From positions 1 through 6,332 of the forward strand of contig JAUQYT010000169.1 in the NCBI GenBank assembly GCA_030587605.1: a DNA stretch of 6,332 nt. Direction: 5' to 3'. Source of the stretch: Candidatus Njordarchaeum guaymasense. Its GTDB lineage: Archaea; Asgardarchaeota; Njordarchaeia; Njordarchaeales; Njordarchaeaceae. Shown piece by piece: positions 1-5,584 of this stretch; the first letter of the stretch is position 1; the number at the start of each line of letters is the position of its first letter. The translations under genes and the position numbers were made by a program. The notes under the pieces were generated by a model. That model ran no database searches, was not told the origin of the DNA, and saw only the letters and a program-made list of their open reading frames with translations.

Positions 1-33
1 AGGTCGCAGGTTCGAGTCCTGCCCGGCCCACCA
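1..33 (+). tRNA. tRNA gene, 3' part only, isotype undetermined
   Basis: The T arm is complete: stem GCAGG (6-10), loop TTCGAGT (11-17) and pairing strand CCTGC (18-22). It is followed by the 3' acceptor strand CCGGCCC (23-29), discriminator A at 30 and an encoded CCA at 31-33. The 5' acceptor strand, D arm and anticodon lie outside the window. The missing 5' acceptor strand should read GGGCCGG, which with A73 fits archaeal Val, Ala or Pro tRNAs, so no isotype is given. The gene points toward the accessory-looking block. I saw no second copy of the T-arm/acceptor sequence in the window that would mark an attachment-site duplication. Confidence 0.93.
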
Positions 34-89
34 AAACCCACGGTTATTCAGACGAACAACGTTTGACTCCCTTTCATTTTGCATTACAT

Positions 90-123
90 AAAAACCGCCA
101 GAGTACACAAACCCCGATAAAAA
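90..123 (-). terminator. possible T-rich terminator of the PIN-membrane gene
   Basis: Read on the minus strand, two T5 tracts (119-123 and 90-94) follow the stop codon of the PIN-membrane gene by about 50 and 80 bases. Archaeal termination commonly uses runs of T in the coding strand without a strong hairpin. There is no clear stem-loop. The rest of 34-172 is AT-rich spacer between the tRNA end and the converging gene, and I see nothing else in it. Confidence 0.3.
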
Positions 124-172
124 TATTAGTTTGATAAGACTGGAATGGTGCTTGAATGGTCACGCTGGGCTT

Positions 173-2191
173 CTAATCTTTACTTCGTCTTGACAGATTC
201 AAAATCATCTTCAGAGCAACTTCAACTTTCTCATAAGCTATCGCAATCATCAACAAGACGCAGATTACTATCCAAGAACCAAGCAGATACGGAACCGAAT
301 ACAAGTCAAGGGCAATTTGTCTGGTAAAAATGGAGTAGATATTGACAATCGCTAATATACTTCCCAATACTCCTGCAACTTGGCGCCAAAATGTCTTTAT
401 TGTGTCCTCCTTCATTTGTGCACCACTTATCACTGTGTGGCTCTCTTCTTTCAATTTCCTCAGTTCTTTTTCCTTCTCTTCTAGCTGACCCTGGTACTCC
501 TCGATTTTTCTGTTGAGTATGCTGTCTACTTTCACGGCTAATTCTCTTTCGAATTTTTCTTTAGCTTCTTCCGGAATTTCTTTGTCTTCTGAGAGAAGGC
601 TCTTGGCTGATTTCACGTAATCCTTTACAAATTTCTCAGACAAAATTTCCCTTAGATCCTGCTCGTTCAATCTCGAGTATGAAAGCCATTCTCCTTGTAT
701 TATTTTCAGATCTTCATAGTTCACTCTCTCTCTTGCCACCCAGAATTGCGAAGAGATGAAATGCGAAAAAATCTCTGGGGCGCTAGAATCTCTAACATCT
801 GCTGCCAAGAAGGGAGCCATCATCTGAATCCAAATATCACAGTTCATAGTTGAAGGGATTTTATCATCATAATGGTTGTCTACAACTTTGTCAGCGCATA
901 GAAGAGTGTGGTCTAATGATGCAAACCACGTACTAGGGCCGAAGACTGTCGTCTGTTCCCCTCTTCTAAGTTCCCTCACAAGAATCAAATGGAAAGCATC
1001 ATGCCGTGCAACCGGTTTAGATTTCGCAGTGCCCGCATAGATTTTCCAGCAACCTGAGACTCTATTTGATATTTCCTCAAAGAATTCTTTCTCAAATATC
1101 TCATCCCAATCTTCTGAAAATCTTTCTAGGCCATATAGATTCTTTATGTCTCCTCCTAATCTTTTCATCCGCAGATAGTATCCTTCCCAGGTTTGATCAG
1201 GATTCTGTTTCAATTCCTCTGCAAAAGAAGAAACAAATGGTTCCGGATGATCACCAAGAAGATGTAGCGGAGTTTCCATTTTGGGTATGATAGCATCAGA
1301 CACCTCAAGAACACTCTCATATTCGGAAACAGTCACGTCAGTATAGTATAGTTGAATGCCAAAAGATCTGCAAATATCAATGAAATTTGAGGCTATTCTA
1401 TGTCTACGATGATCACTGGGACAGAGCAAATTGATAATGACATTTGTGTCAAGCAACAAACGAATCTTAGAGAATTCAATTCTCTGCAAGCACTGACATT
1501 CGGGGTCTAGATTCAGAACCTCAAGTAGGTAGATATTTTCTGCAATATCGAACAAGAACTTCTGCATCTCCTCGTCCGCTTTCTGAAAGAAGTCGATAAA
1601 TGCCTTCTTTACCGCTCCTTTTAACTGTGGGTTTGGGATATCGGCTAAAGTTTCCTCAAACATCTCTTTGACTTCTAGTTCAGGGATTTCGATGCCTTTC
1701 CCGGTGAGCATGGCAGCACTAACCTTTGCTCTCGGAGTCAAGAATTTTGAGAGTAACACAAAGAACTTCGCCTTAACTCTCTCAGCAACTTCTTCATTTA
1801 TATCTTCGTGAAAATTCAGCTTTACTTCTTCTAAGATGGCATCGCTTAATCTTTCGATTTGTCTTTTTCTATTATTTATTTGATCAGAAATTGACCATTT
1901 CCTCTTCACTTCTAGAGCGTAACGATTGTCACTCTGTCTTACGATAGCCCTACTTCGCCATAGTCTAATCAAGCTAGCGTCTATTACTGCCTGATGAAGG
2001 GTGATAGTATAGGTATCTTTGATAATACTCTGGATCTTAGATGCCAAAACACCTCTGTCTCCGCCAAGAAAAATAGCGAGTTCGACTAGACTATCATACA
2101 GTCCCTCTCTAATCTTTCCAGCTTCCTTTCTGAATACGAATTGAGACAGGTTGATTAGTGCTCTTTTTTCATTAATACCCTCGGAACTCAT
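173..2191 (-). CDS. large PIN-domain protein with coiled coil and two C-terminal membrane segments
   Basis: I do not recognise this 672-residue protein as a named family. Residues about 35-100 are helical and end in R-Y-A-L-E, a pattern reminiscent of a winged helix (inference). A PIN ribonuclease-like domain spans about 243-435, with D248 (LLDTN), E290 (SEYES), D398 (HDAFH) and D427 (SLDHT), the full acidic set that binds divalent metal in this fold. The gap between E290 and D398 is much longer than in VapC toxins. Residues about 540-588 are a charged coiled coil. Hydrophobic stretches at about 605-622 and 633-652 look like two membrane helices, so the nuclease part probably sits in the cytoplasm tethered to the membrane. 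I chose ATG at 2191 over the in-frame TTG at 2239 because a TATA element at 2224-2230 would lie inside the longer version. The gene is visibly AT-richer than its neighbours. RNA cleavage in defence or stress is a guess; no partner gene is adjacent. Confidence 0.85.
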   Translation of the reverse strand: MSSEGINEKRALINLSQFVFRKEAGKIREGLYDSLVELAIFLGGDRGVLASKIQSIIKDTYTITLHQAVIDASLIRLWRSRAIVRQSDNRYALEVKRKWSISDQINNRKRQIERLSDAILEEVKLNFHEDINEEVAERVKAKFFVLLSKFLTPRAKVSAAMLTGKGIEIPELEVKEMFEETLADIPNPQLKGAVKKAFIDFFQKADEEMQKFLFDIAENIYLLEVLNLDPECQCLQRIEFSKIRLLLDTNVIINLLCPSDHRRHRIASNFIDICRSFGIQLYYTDVTVSEYESVLEVSDAIIPKMETPLHLLGDHPEPFVSSFAEELKQNPDQTWEGYYLRMKRLGGDIKNLYGLERFSEDWDEIFEKEFFEEISNRVSGCWKIYAGTAKSKPVARHDAFHLILVRELRRGEQTTVFGPSTWFASLDHTLLCADKVVDNHYDDKIPSTMNCDIWIQMMAPFLAADVRDSSAPEIFSHFISSQFWVARERVNYEDLKIIQGEWLSYSRLNEQDLREILSEKFVKDYVKSAKSLLSEDKEIPEEAKEKFERELAVKVDSILNRKIEEYQGQLEEKEKELRKLKEESHTVISGAQMKEDTIKTFWRQVAGVLGSILAIVNIYSIFTRQIALDLYSVPYLLGSWIVICVLLMIAIAYEKVEVALKMILNLSRRSKD

Positions 2192-2223
2192 GGGACAATC
2201 ACATGCAACATACGTGCGCAAAA

Positions 2224-2230
2224 CTATATA
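2224..2230 (-). promoter_or_regulatory. TATA-like promoter of the PIN-membrane gene
   Basis: The minus strand reads TATATAG here, preceded by GGAGCAG, a purine-rich stretch where a BRE would lie. A start site 25 or so bases downstream would fall near 2200, giving a leader of about 10 bases before the ATG at 2191. There is no Shine-Dalgarno match in that leader, so translation would be nearly leaderless. Confidence 0.5.
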
Positions 2231-2256
2231 CTGCTCCAAAACATAAAACTATTGCT

Positions 2257-2278
2257 ATGCACACGCATGGTGGTGCAT
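2257..2278. repeat. short inverted repeat upstream of the PIN-membrane gene
   Basis: ATGCAC (2257-2262) and GTGCAT (2273-2278) form a 6-bp inverted repeat with a 10-base spacer, about 30 bases upstream of the TATA element. Other TGCA- or GCATG-containing words occur at 2202-2207, 2265-2269 and 2332-2337. This could be an operator or chance; the 2192-2350 spacer has no other structure I can support. Confidence 0.3.
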
Positions 2279-2350
2279 GTCTCATAATAGAGGTTTTTGC
2301 CTTAGATCAAGAGCCTCATATTTCCCTAAGGGTGCATATCCGTCTCTCTG

Positions 2351-2641
2351 TCAAGCGAACTCGTTTAGTCCCTTCTGTTTTCTCTTTCCTATTCCCACCT
2401 CAACCTCTTCACCCACCCTGATACACATACCATCCCTAGCCGCCACAGTCTGAACACGACTCTCCCTCTCCACCTTCTCAGCCTCACGCCCCGGCCCAGC
2501 AAAGATCATCCCCATACCAAAATGCGTAACAACCGCCACCTCCGGAACAGCCTCCCCAACAATCCTAATCGCATCCTCCGTCGTCATGTGCCCCCTCCAA
2601 GGCCTACCAGAAGGCCCCCACAAACACAGCAAAAGAACCTT
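2351..2641 (-). pseudogene. 5'-truncated copy of the MBL-fold hydrolase gene (last third only)
   Basis: The reading frame matches the final 97 codons plus stop region of the intact gene at 3536-4372 with no indel. By hand count there are about 34 base differences in 291 (about 88% identity), and about 87% identity over the last 95 residues. Homology stops abruptly at 2641. The HxHxDH motif and the following His and Asp metal ligands are missing; only the last ligand (His of THFG) remains, so it cannot be a working hydrolase. The frame stays open 27 bases further, to a GTG at 2668 that has no Shine-Dalgarno match, just after the vapC stop. It is most likely a remnant. A small expressed protein starting at that GTG cannot be excluded but I think it unlikely. 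Confidence 0.85.
2351..2641. repeat. direct repeat, copy 1 (partner at 3536-3826)
   Basis: This 291-bp copy pairs with 3536-3826 in the same orientation at a constant offset of 1185 bp. The repeat covers the 3' end of the MBL-fold gene including its stop codon. The sharp edges are the stop codon side and the codon after position 2641. Weak similarity (GTCTCTCT) may continue a few bases past the stop. The two copies enclose the vapBC operon. Confidence 0.93.
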
Positions 2642-2682
2642 GGGAGGATAGTTAACGATCAAGCTCACTATGAAAATGTTTC

Positions 2683-3144
2683 CTAGGATCTTATTGGATT
2701 GACAAACTTGACTCCGTACTCTTCAAGTTTCTTAAAGTGATCCTCATCGACAGTGTAGACTAGACCAGCCATTTCAACCATGTTCGCACCTACCATTGCG
2801 TCATTAACGGGAACTACCTTCTCTTTAGCCCATTGAATAGAGTTTTGGGAAGCCTCTCTAGAGATCGATAGATAGGCAATGCGCTTTGAACGGAGAAGTG
2901 AACCTATCCTGAATTCCGCTTGATGCCGATCCAGTAGCCTCACTAAGGCTGAAAAGGCTTCGACGACAACGACTGGATTCAGGCTTACAATGTAGTCTAA
3001 CTCCCCCTTAAGTCCCCTCTCTAACAAATTGAGACATTTGGTGTGATACGTTTTGCTTGGATAATCCATTACCATAGAATAAACTACCACGTTCGAGTCT
3101 AGTATGGCGAGAGGCTTCGCTTCTGCCCAAGCTACTCCCCCCAA
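2683..3144 (-). CDS. vapC: VapC-like PIN-domain toxin ribonuclease
   Basis: A single PIN domain fills the 153-residue protein. The acidic residues that bind Mg2+/Mn2+ in this family are visible: D16 (LDSNV), E62 (VVEAF), D115 (NDAMV) and D133 (TVDED). VapC toxins are RNases that cut specific tRNA or rRNA sites when their antitoxin is lost. The start is TTG at 3144: it is the only standard start in frame before D16, and GGAGG at 3152-3156 lies 7 bases upstream. The gene overlaps the end of the antitoxin gene by 13 bases, so the two are probably translationally coupled and made as a complex. Its stop is 41 bases from the truncated MBL copy. Length and domain layout are normal for VapC; the RNA target cannot be told from sequence. 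Confidence 0.9.
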   Translation of the reverse strand: MGGVAWAEAKPLAILDSNVVVYSMVMDYPSKTYHTKCLNLLERGLKGELDYIVSLNPVVVVEAFSALVRLLDRHQAEFRIGSLLRSKRIAYLSISREASQNSIQWAKEKVVPVNDAMVGANMVEMAGLVYTVDEDHFKKLEEYGVKFVNPIRS

Positions 3145-3395
3145 ACTTCTTCCTCCATGACTTCCTCAAGTTCCTCTGGTGGAATGTACCTTACAGCCTT
3201 AACAGGCGTATGAAGAGCCCTCCAAGCAGGATCGTCTTCCAAATTCTCCAGGGACAAATCCATGACAGTAACCTTGAAGCTGCGATCATCTATTGGTTCA
3301 AGAATTACCACATCACCCGCCTTGATCTTCGTTCTCTTCCTAACCCGCTTATCAACCACAATTCTATGTCTCTCATCAACTTTACACATGGACAT
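3132..3395 (-). CDS. vapB: VapB-like antitoxin with AbrB-type DNA-binding domain
   Basis: This 87-residue protein has an AbrB/SpoVT-type swapped-hairpin domain at residues 5-47 (KVDERHRIVV, then KIKAGDVVIL), the usual DNA-binding part of such antitoxins. The acidic tail (about 48-87, rich in Glu, with DPAWRAL and IPPEELEE) probably wraps the toxin's active site. I chose ATG at 3395 because GGGAG (3401-3405) lies 5 bases upstream and a TATA element sits about 37 bases upstream. The frame is open back to 3539, but that extension lies upstream of the expected transcript start. A second ATG at 3389 is a less likely start. The partner gene follows with a 13-base overlap. Such antitoxins normally repress their own operon, and a perfect palindrome covers the TATA box here. 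Confidence 0.87.
   Translation of the reverse strand: MSMCKVDERHRIVVDKRVRKRTKIKAGDVVILEPIDDRSFKVTVMDLSLENLEDDPAWRALHTPVKAVRYIPPEELEEVMEEEVWGE
3152..3156 (-). promoter_or_regulatory. ribosome binding site for vapC, inside vapB
   Basis: GGAGG on the minus strand lies 7 bases before the TTG start of vapC and within the last codons of vapB. It decides the start of vapC, which has no in-frame ATG or GTG nearby, and implies coupled translation of the two genes. Confidence 0.8.
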
Positions 3396-3400
3396 AATTT

Positions 3401-3405
3401 CTCCC
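3401..3405 (-). promoter_or_regulatory. ribosome binding site for vapB
   Basis: GGGAG on the minus strand, 5 bases before the ATG at 3395, is the only Shine-Dalgarno-like match near the possible vapB starts and supports the 87-residue version. Confidence 0.6.
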
Positions 3406-3426
3406 ACAAAAATATCCCACATAGGC

Positions 3427-3438
3427 ACCTTATAAGGT
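3427..3438 (-). promoter_or_regulatory. vapBC promoter: TATA element inside a perfect 12-bp palindrome
   Basis: ACCTTATAAGGT is identical on both strands. It holds a TATA-like core (TTATAA), and a transcript start about 26 bases downstream would fall near 3406, just before the vapB ribosome binding site. A symmetric site over the TATA box is where a VapB dimer could block TBP binding. The promoter role is well supported by spacing; the operator role is inference. Confidence 0.6.
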
Positions 3439-3535
3439 TTATGTCCCCAAAAACTCCTCTCAAATCCCATCAAACCTATTTGAAGCCTAAATAGCACGCT
3501 CGACGGCCTATACCCCCTCTCTGTCTCTCTACATC

Positions 3536-3826
3536 TCAAGCAAACTCGTCTAGTCCCTTCTGCTTTCTCTTTCCCATCCCTATCGTAATCTCTTCCCCCA
3601 CTCTAATACGCATGCCATCCCTAGCCGCCACAGTCCGAACACCACTCTGCCTCTCCACCTTCTCAGCCTCACGCCCCGGCCCCGCAAAGATCATTCCCAT
3701 CCCAAAGTGCGTAACCACAGCCACCTCTGGAACAGCCTCCCCCACAATCCTAACCGCATCCTCCGTCGTCATGTGACCCCTCCAAGGCCTACCAGAAGGC
3801 CTCAACAAACACAACAACAAAACCCT
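3536..3826. repeat. direct repeat, copy 2 (partner at 2351-2641)
   Basis: This is the copy inside the intact MBL-fold gene, covering residues from the VLLLCL segment (184 onward) to the stop. Upstream of 3826 the two loci share nothing recognisable, so this is the breakpoint on the gene-body side. Confidence 0.93.
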
Positions 3827-4372
3827 AACACCACGATAAAACTCGCCCACTCCATCAAAATACTCGGTATCAGACGTGTAGCCAACATCCCCCACATCAG
3901 AAGTCTCAAACCTGAAGCCAACCGTGTCAGGATCAGAATGCACAGCCTTAGTCACCCTAACATTCAAGTCACCAACATTGAATGCAACACCTGGCGTCGC
4001 CTCTATCACCTCTTTAGGTATCTCCTGATGATACTTAGAGACTGCAGGTCCACACTTCTCATTACCATAAAGCACACTACGAGAAGCAGCCAAAAGCCCC
4101 CTCTTCCTCGTCATCCCCCGCGTCATAGCCTCAACCAGAACCTCAGCATCCGTGTAGTGATCTGGATGAGCATGCGAGACCAACACAGCCTGAATCTTCT
4201 CTGGGTCCAGTCCCATATTTACAGAATGTATCAGAGCGCCAGGTCCGGGATCCAAATGTACATTGACGCCTTCGGAGAGAAGGCGAATCCCCGCAGTTCT
4301 CCTCTTCTGCGTTATCATCGAGAACCTTCCACCCCCTGTTCCCAACAGAATCAGCTCAAGCTCTTCCATCAT
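3536..4372 (-). CDS. MBL-fold metallo-hydrolase (RNase Z/PhnP-like branch)
   Basis: This complete 278-residue metallo-beta-lactamase-fold hydrolase begins with LILLGTGGG, typical of the RNase Z/PhnP side of the superfamily. Dinuclear metal ligands are visible in order: H67, H69, D71 and H72 (HAHPDH), H145 (VHSDPD), D168 (TSDTE) and H222 (THFG); H200 in RGHMTTEDA is another conserved His. A soluble phosphodiesterase or nuclease-type hydrolase is likely, but the substrate is unknown, and it lacks the long exosite arm expected of a canonical tRNA 3' processing RNase Z. Two ATGs are adjacent at 4372 and 4369; GCGAGG abuts them, so the first is taken. The coding strand is markedly G+T rich, leaving long open frames on the opposite strand. 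The last 97 codons are duplicated at 2351-2641. The pyrH gene is divergent, 140 bases away. Confidence 0.9.
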   Translation of the reverse strand: MMEELELILLGTGGGRFSMITQKRRTAGIRLLSEGVNVHLDPGPGALIHSVNMGLDPEKIQAVLVSHAHPDHYTDAEVLVEAMTRGMTRKRGLLAASRSVLYGNEKCGPAVSKYHQEIPKEVIEATPGVAFNVGDLNVRVTKAVHSDPDTVGFRFETSDVGDVGYTSDTEYFDGVGEFYRGVRVLLLCLLRPSGRPWRGHMTTEDAVRIVGEAVPEVAVVTHFGMGMIFAGPGREAEKVERQSGVRTVAARDGMRIRVGEEITIGMGKRKQKGLDEFA

Positions 4373-4418
4373 CCTCGCCTTCCGATCTGTTATGGCTCTG
4401 CTAAAATTGTGCTTACAT

Positions 4419-4427
4419 GCATATTTA
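4419..4427 (-). promoter_or_regulatory. possible TATA element of the MBL-fold gene
   Basis: The minus strand reads TAAATATGC here, which would place a transcript start near 4398 and give a leader of about 26 bases. A second AT-rich candidate (AATTTTAG, about 4402-4409) would give a leader of under 10 bases. I cannot decide between them. Confidence 0.35.
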
Positions 4428-4468
4428 GGTGTAAAGATCGAAAGGAACTTAGCGCTCTTGAGAAGATG

Positions 4469-4477
4469 TTTTATCTT
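4469..4477 (+). promoter_or_regulatory. possible TATA element of pyrH
   Basis: TTTTATCTT, preceded by purine-rich AGAAGATG, is centred about 26 bases upstream of 4499. That gives a very short leader that begins about at the GGAGG of pyrH, which is tight, so the call is tentative. Confidence 0.4.
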
Positions 4478-4499
4478 GTCACGATGCGAATTAGATGCT

Positions 4500-4504
4500 G
4501 GAGG
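4500..4504 (+). promoter_or_regulatory. ribosome binding site for pyrH
   Basis: GGAGG lies 8 bases before the ATG at 4513 and overlaps the upstream in-frame ATG region (4495), so it selects 4513 as the start. Confidence 0.85.
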
Positions 4505-4512
4505 CCGTCAGA

Positions 4513-5187
4513 ATGAAAGTTGTGATCCGCATCGGCGGCTCCGTCATCGCCTCACCACCAGACCCAGCCTTGATAAATAAGTATGCAGATCTGATGAAAG
4601 AATTAAAGAAGCAAGGGCACGAATTGGTCGTCGTGGTTGGCGGCGGACAGCCAGCCAGAGACTTCATAGACATAGCAAGAGAGATGGGGTTAAGCGAGCA
4701 GGACCAAGACAACCTCGCCATCTCCGTCTCGAGGCTATTTGCTCAACTACTAGCCAAGAGACTAGGCACACTTGGAGCTGAGAAAGTGCCAACATCTATC
4801 CGTCAAGTTGTTCAGTTGCTGAATGAGGAGAAAATCGTGGTCATGGGCGGATTAAGACCAGGGATGACCACCGATGCCGTGGCTGCCATGGTCGCCGAGA
4901 GAATTGATGCCGACCTATTGGTCAAAGCCACCGATCAAGACGGCATATACACAAAGGATCCAGACAAGTATCCAGACGCGCAGAAGATCAACAGGCTGAG
5001 TTTCCACGATCTGTGGGGGCTGTTTGAGGAGGACAAGCACAAAGCGGGAATACATCAGATTCTAGATCCCGAGGCAGTTCGGATTCTTCAGAGAAGTAAG
5101 ACTAGAACGCTTGTTGTAAATGGGTTTAGGCCTGAAAACGTTCTGTCGGCTGTTAAGGGGGAGAGAATCGGGACACTGATTGAGTAA
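4513..5187 (+). CDS. pyrH: uridylate (UMP) kinase, archaeal type
   Basis: This 224-residue amino-acid-kinase-fold enzyme phosphorylates UMP to UDP with ATP in cytosolic pyrimidine nucleotide synthesis. Length and motifs match archaeal UMP kinases: IGGS (7-10), VVGGGQPARDFI (41-52), SRL near 73-75, GGLRPGMTTDAVAA (112-125, UMP and ATP site), KATDQDGIYTKDP (138-150, nucleotide loop) and the terminal GERIGTLI. The family's usual LNA is LFA here and VDG is QDG, small departures. Isopentenyl phosphate kinase and acetylglutamate kinase share the fold, but the GGG-x-x-ARD segment favours UMP kinase. The start at 4513 is set by GGAGG 8 bases upstream; an in-frame ATG at 4495 has no such site. It is divergent from the MBL gene and convergent with the cupin gene. 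Confidence 0.95.
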   Translation: MKVVIRIGGSVIASPPDPALINKYADLMKELKKQGHELVVVVGGGQPARDFIDIAREMGLSEQDQDNLAISVSRLFAQLLAKRLGTLGAEKVPTSIRQVVQLLNEEKIVVMGGLRPGMTTDAVAAMVAERIDADLLVKATDQDGIYTKDPDKYPDAQKINRLSFHDLWGLFEEDKHKAGIHQILDPEAVRILQRSKTRTLVVNGFRPENVLSAVKGERIGTLIE

Positions 5188-5195
5188 GTGATGTT

Positions 5196-5510
5196 TTATT
5201 CTTCTTTCAGCCTTACAACGTCGGCTAGTTGCGGGGTTGACACTTCGAACAGGATCGAGTCTGTCTTGCCCACGATTCTGTGGACAGTTCTGGGGACAAG
5301 GGTTACGTCATCTCCTTCCCTTAGCGTGACTACTCCATCGTTAAGAACTATATCCACTTCGCCCTTGAAGCAATAGATCGTCTCCTTCTTATCTTTATGA
5401 AAATGTTGAGATGTATGATGGTTCCCTTTTACGATGAGGATTTTTCCGCCGTACTCCTTCTCTTGCGCTATCCAGAGCTCTTTTCCCCACGGCTTTCTTA
5501 TCTCCTTCAA
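5196..5510 (-). CDS. single-domain cupin protein (mannose-6-phosphate isomerase type II-like)
   Basis: This 104-residue protein is a single beta-barrel cupin. Motif 1 shows H36-x-H38, E43 and G50; motif 2 shows G66, P73 and H77. Together H36, H38, E43 and H77 form the usual metal site. The opening RKPWGKELWIA and the GGKILIVKG segment resemble the C-terminal isomerase domain of type II phosphomannose isomerases, so a sugar-phosphate isomerase or sugar-binding role is possible, though small stand-alone cupins have varied jobs. The start is TTG at 5510: an in-frame TAA lies just upstream, no ATG or GTG follows before the fold begins, and GGAGG lies 7 bases upstream. Its stop is 8 bases from the pyrH stop, so the transcripts converge. 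The coding frame shows no defect. Confidence 0.88.
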   Translation of the reverse strand: MKEIRKPWGKELWIAQEKEYGGKILIVKGNHHTSQHFHKDKKETIYCFKGEVDIVLNDGVVTLREGDDVTLVPRTVHRIVGKTDSILFEVSTPQLADVVRLKEE

Positions 5511-5517
5511 AGATTAG

Positions 5518-5522
5518 CCTCC
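5518..5522 (-). promoter_or_regulatory. ribosome binding site for the cupin gene (TTG start)
   Basis: GGAGG on the minus strand lies 7 bases before the TTG at 5510. The spacing is the same as at the vapC TTG, supporting genuine use of TTG starts in this genome. Confidence 0.8.
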
Positions 5523-5550
5523 AGTCTGTAATTAAGTCTGTTTTTGTGGC

Positions 5551-5558
5551 TTAAAAAG
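5551..5558 (-). promoter_or_regulatory. possible TATA element of the cupin gene, also T-rich end of the GNAT transcript
   Basis: The minus strand reads CTTTTTAA. A start about 25 bases downstream, near 5530, leaves the GGAGG inside a short leader. The same T-tract follows the GNAT stop codon by about 30 bases and could end that transcript. Confidence 0.45.
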
Positions 5559-5584
5559 GAGAAGGTAAGTGAGGTAAGCTGTGC

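Noticed and set aside
1..33. tRNA tail as an attachment site
   Set aside because: No second copy of the T-arm/acceptor sequence and no integrase were found in the window, so an att call is not supported.
145..327. 60-codon + strand open frame at the left end
   Set aside because: It overlaps the C-terminal membrane segments of the PIN-membrane gene in antisense and has no ribosome binding site or recognisable domain.
2192..2239. 16-residue N-terminal extension of the PIN-membrane protein from TTG at 2239
   Set aside because: It would place the best TATA element inside the gene, has no Shine-Dalgarno support that I can see, and adds no domain; ATG at 2191 is preferred.
2203..2421. 72-codon + strand open frame
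   Set aside because: It covers the PIN promoter spacer and then runs antisense into the MBL remnant; no domain, no ribosome binding site.
3396..3539. Extension of vapB back to the MBL stop codon
   Set aside because: The added residues are not AbrB-like, lie upstream of the expected transcript start, and GGGAG points to ATG 3395.
3707..4516. Open frame of 269 codons on the + strand opposite the MBL gene
   Set aside because: The predicted protein is low-complexity (many Arg, His, Pro, Asn, Thr), matches no fold I know, and runs antisense to a gene with clear metal-binding motifs; it arises from that gene's base bias.
4491..4721. Minus-strand and alternative + strand frames overlapping the start of pyrH
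   Set aside because: They are antisense or out of frame to a well-conserved UMP kinase.
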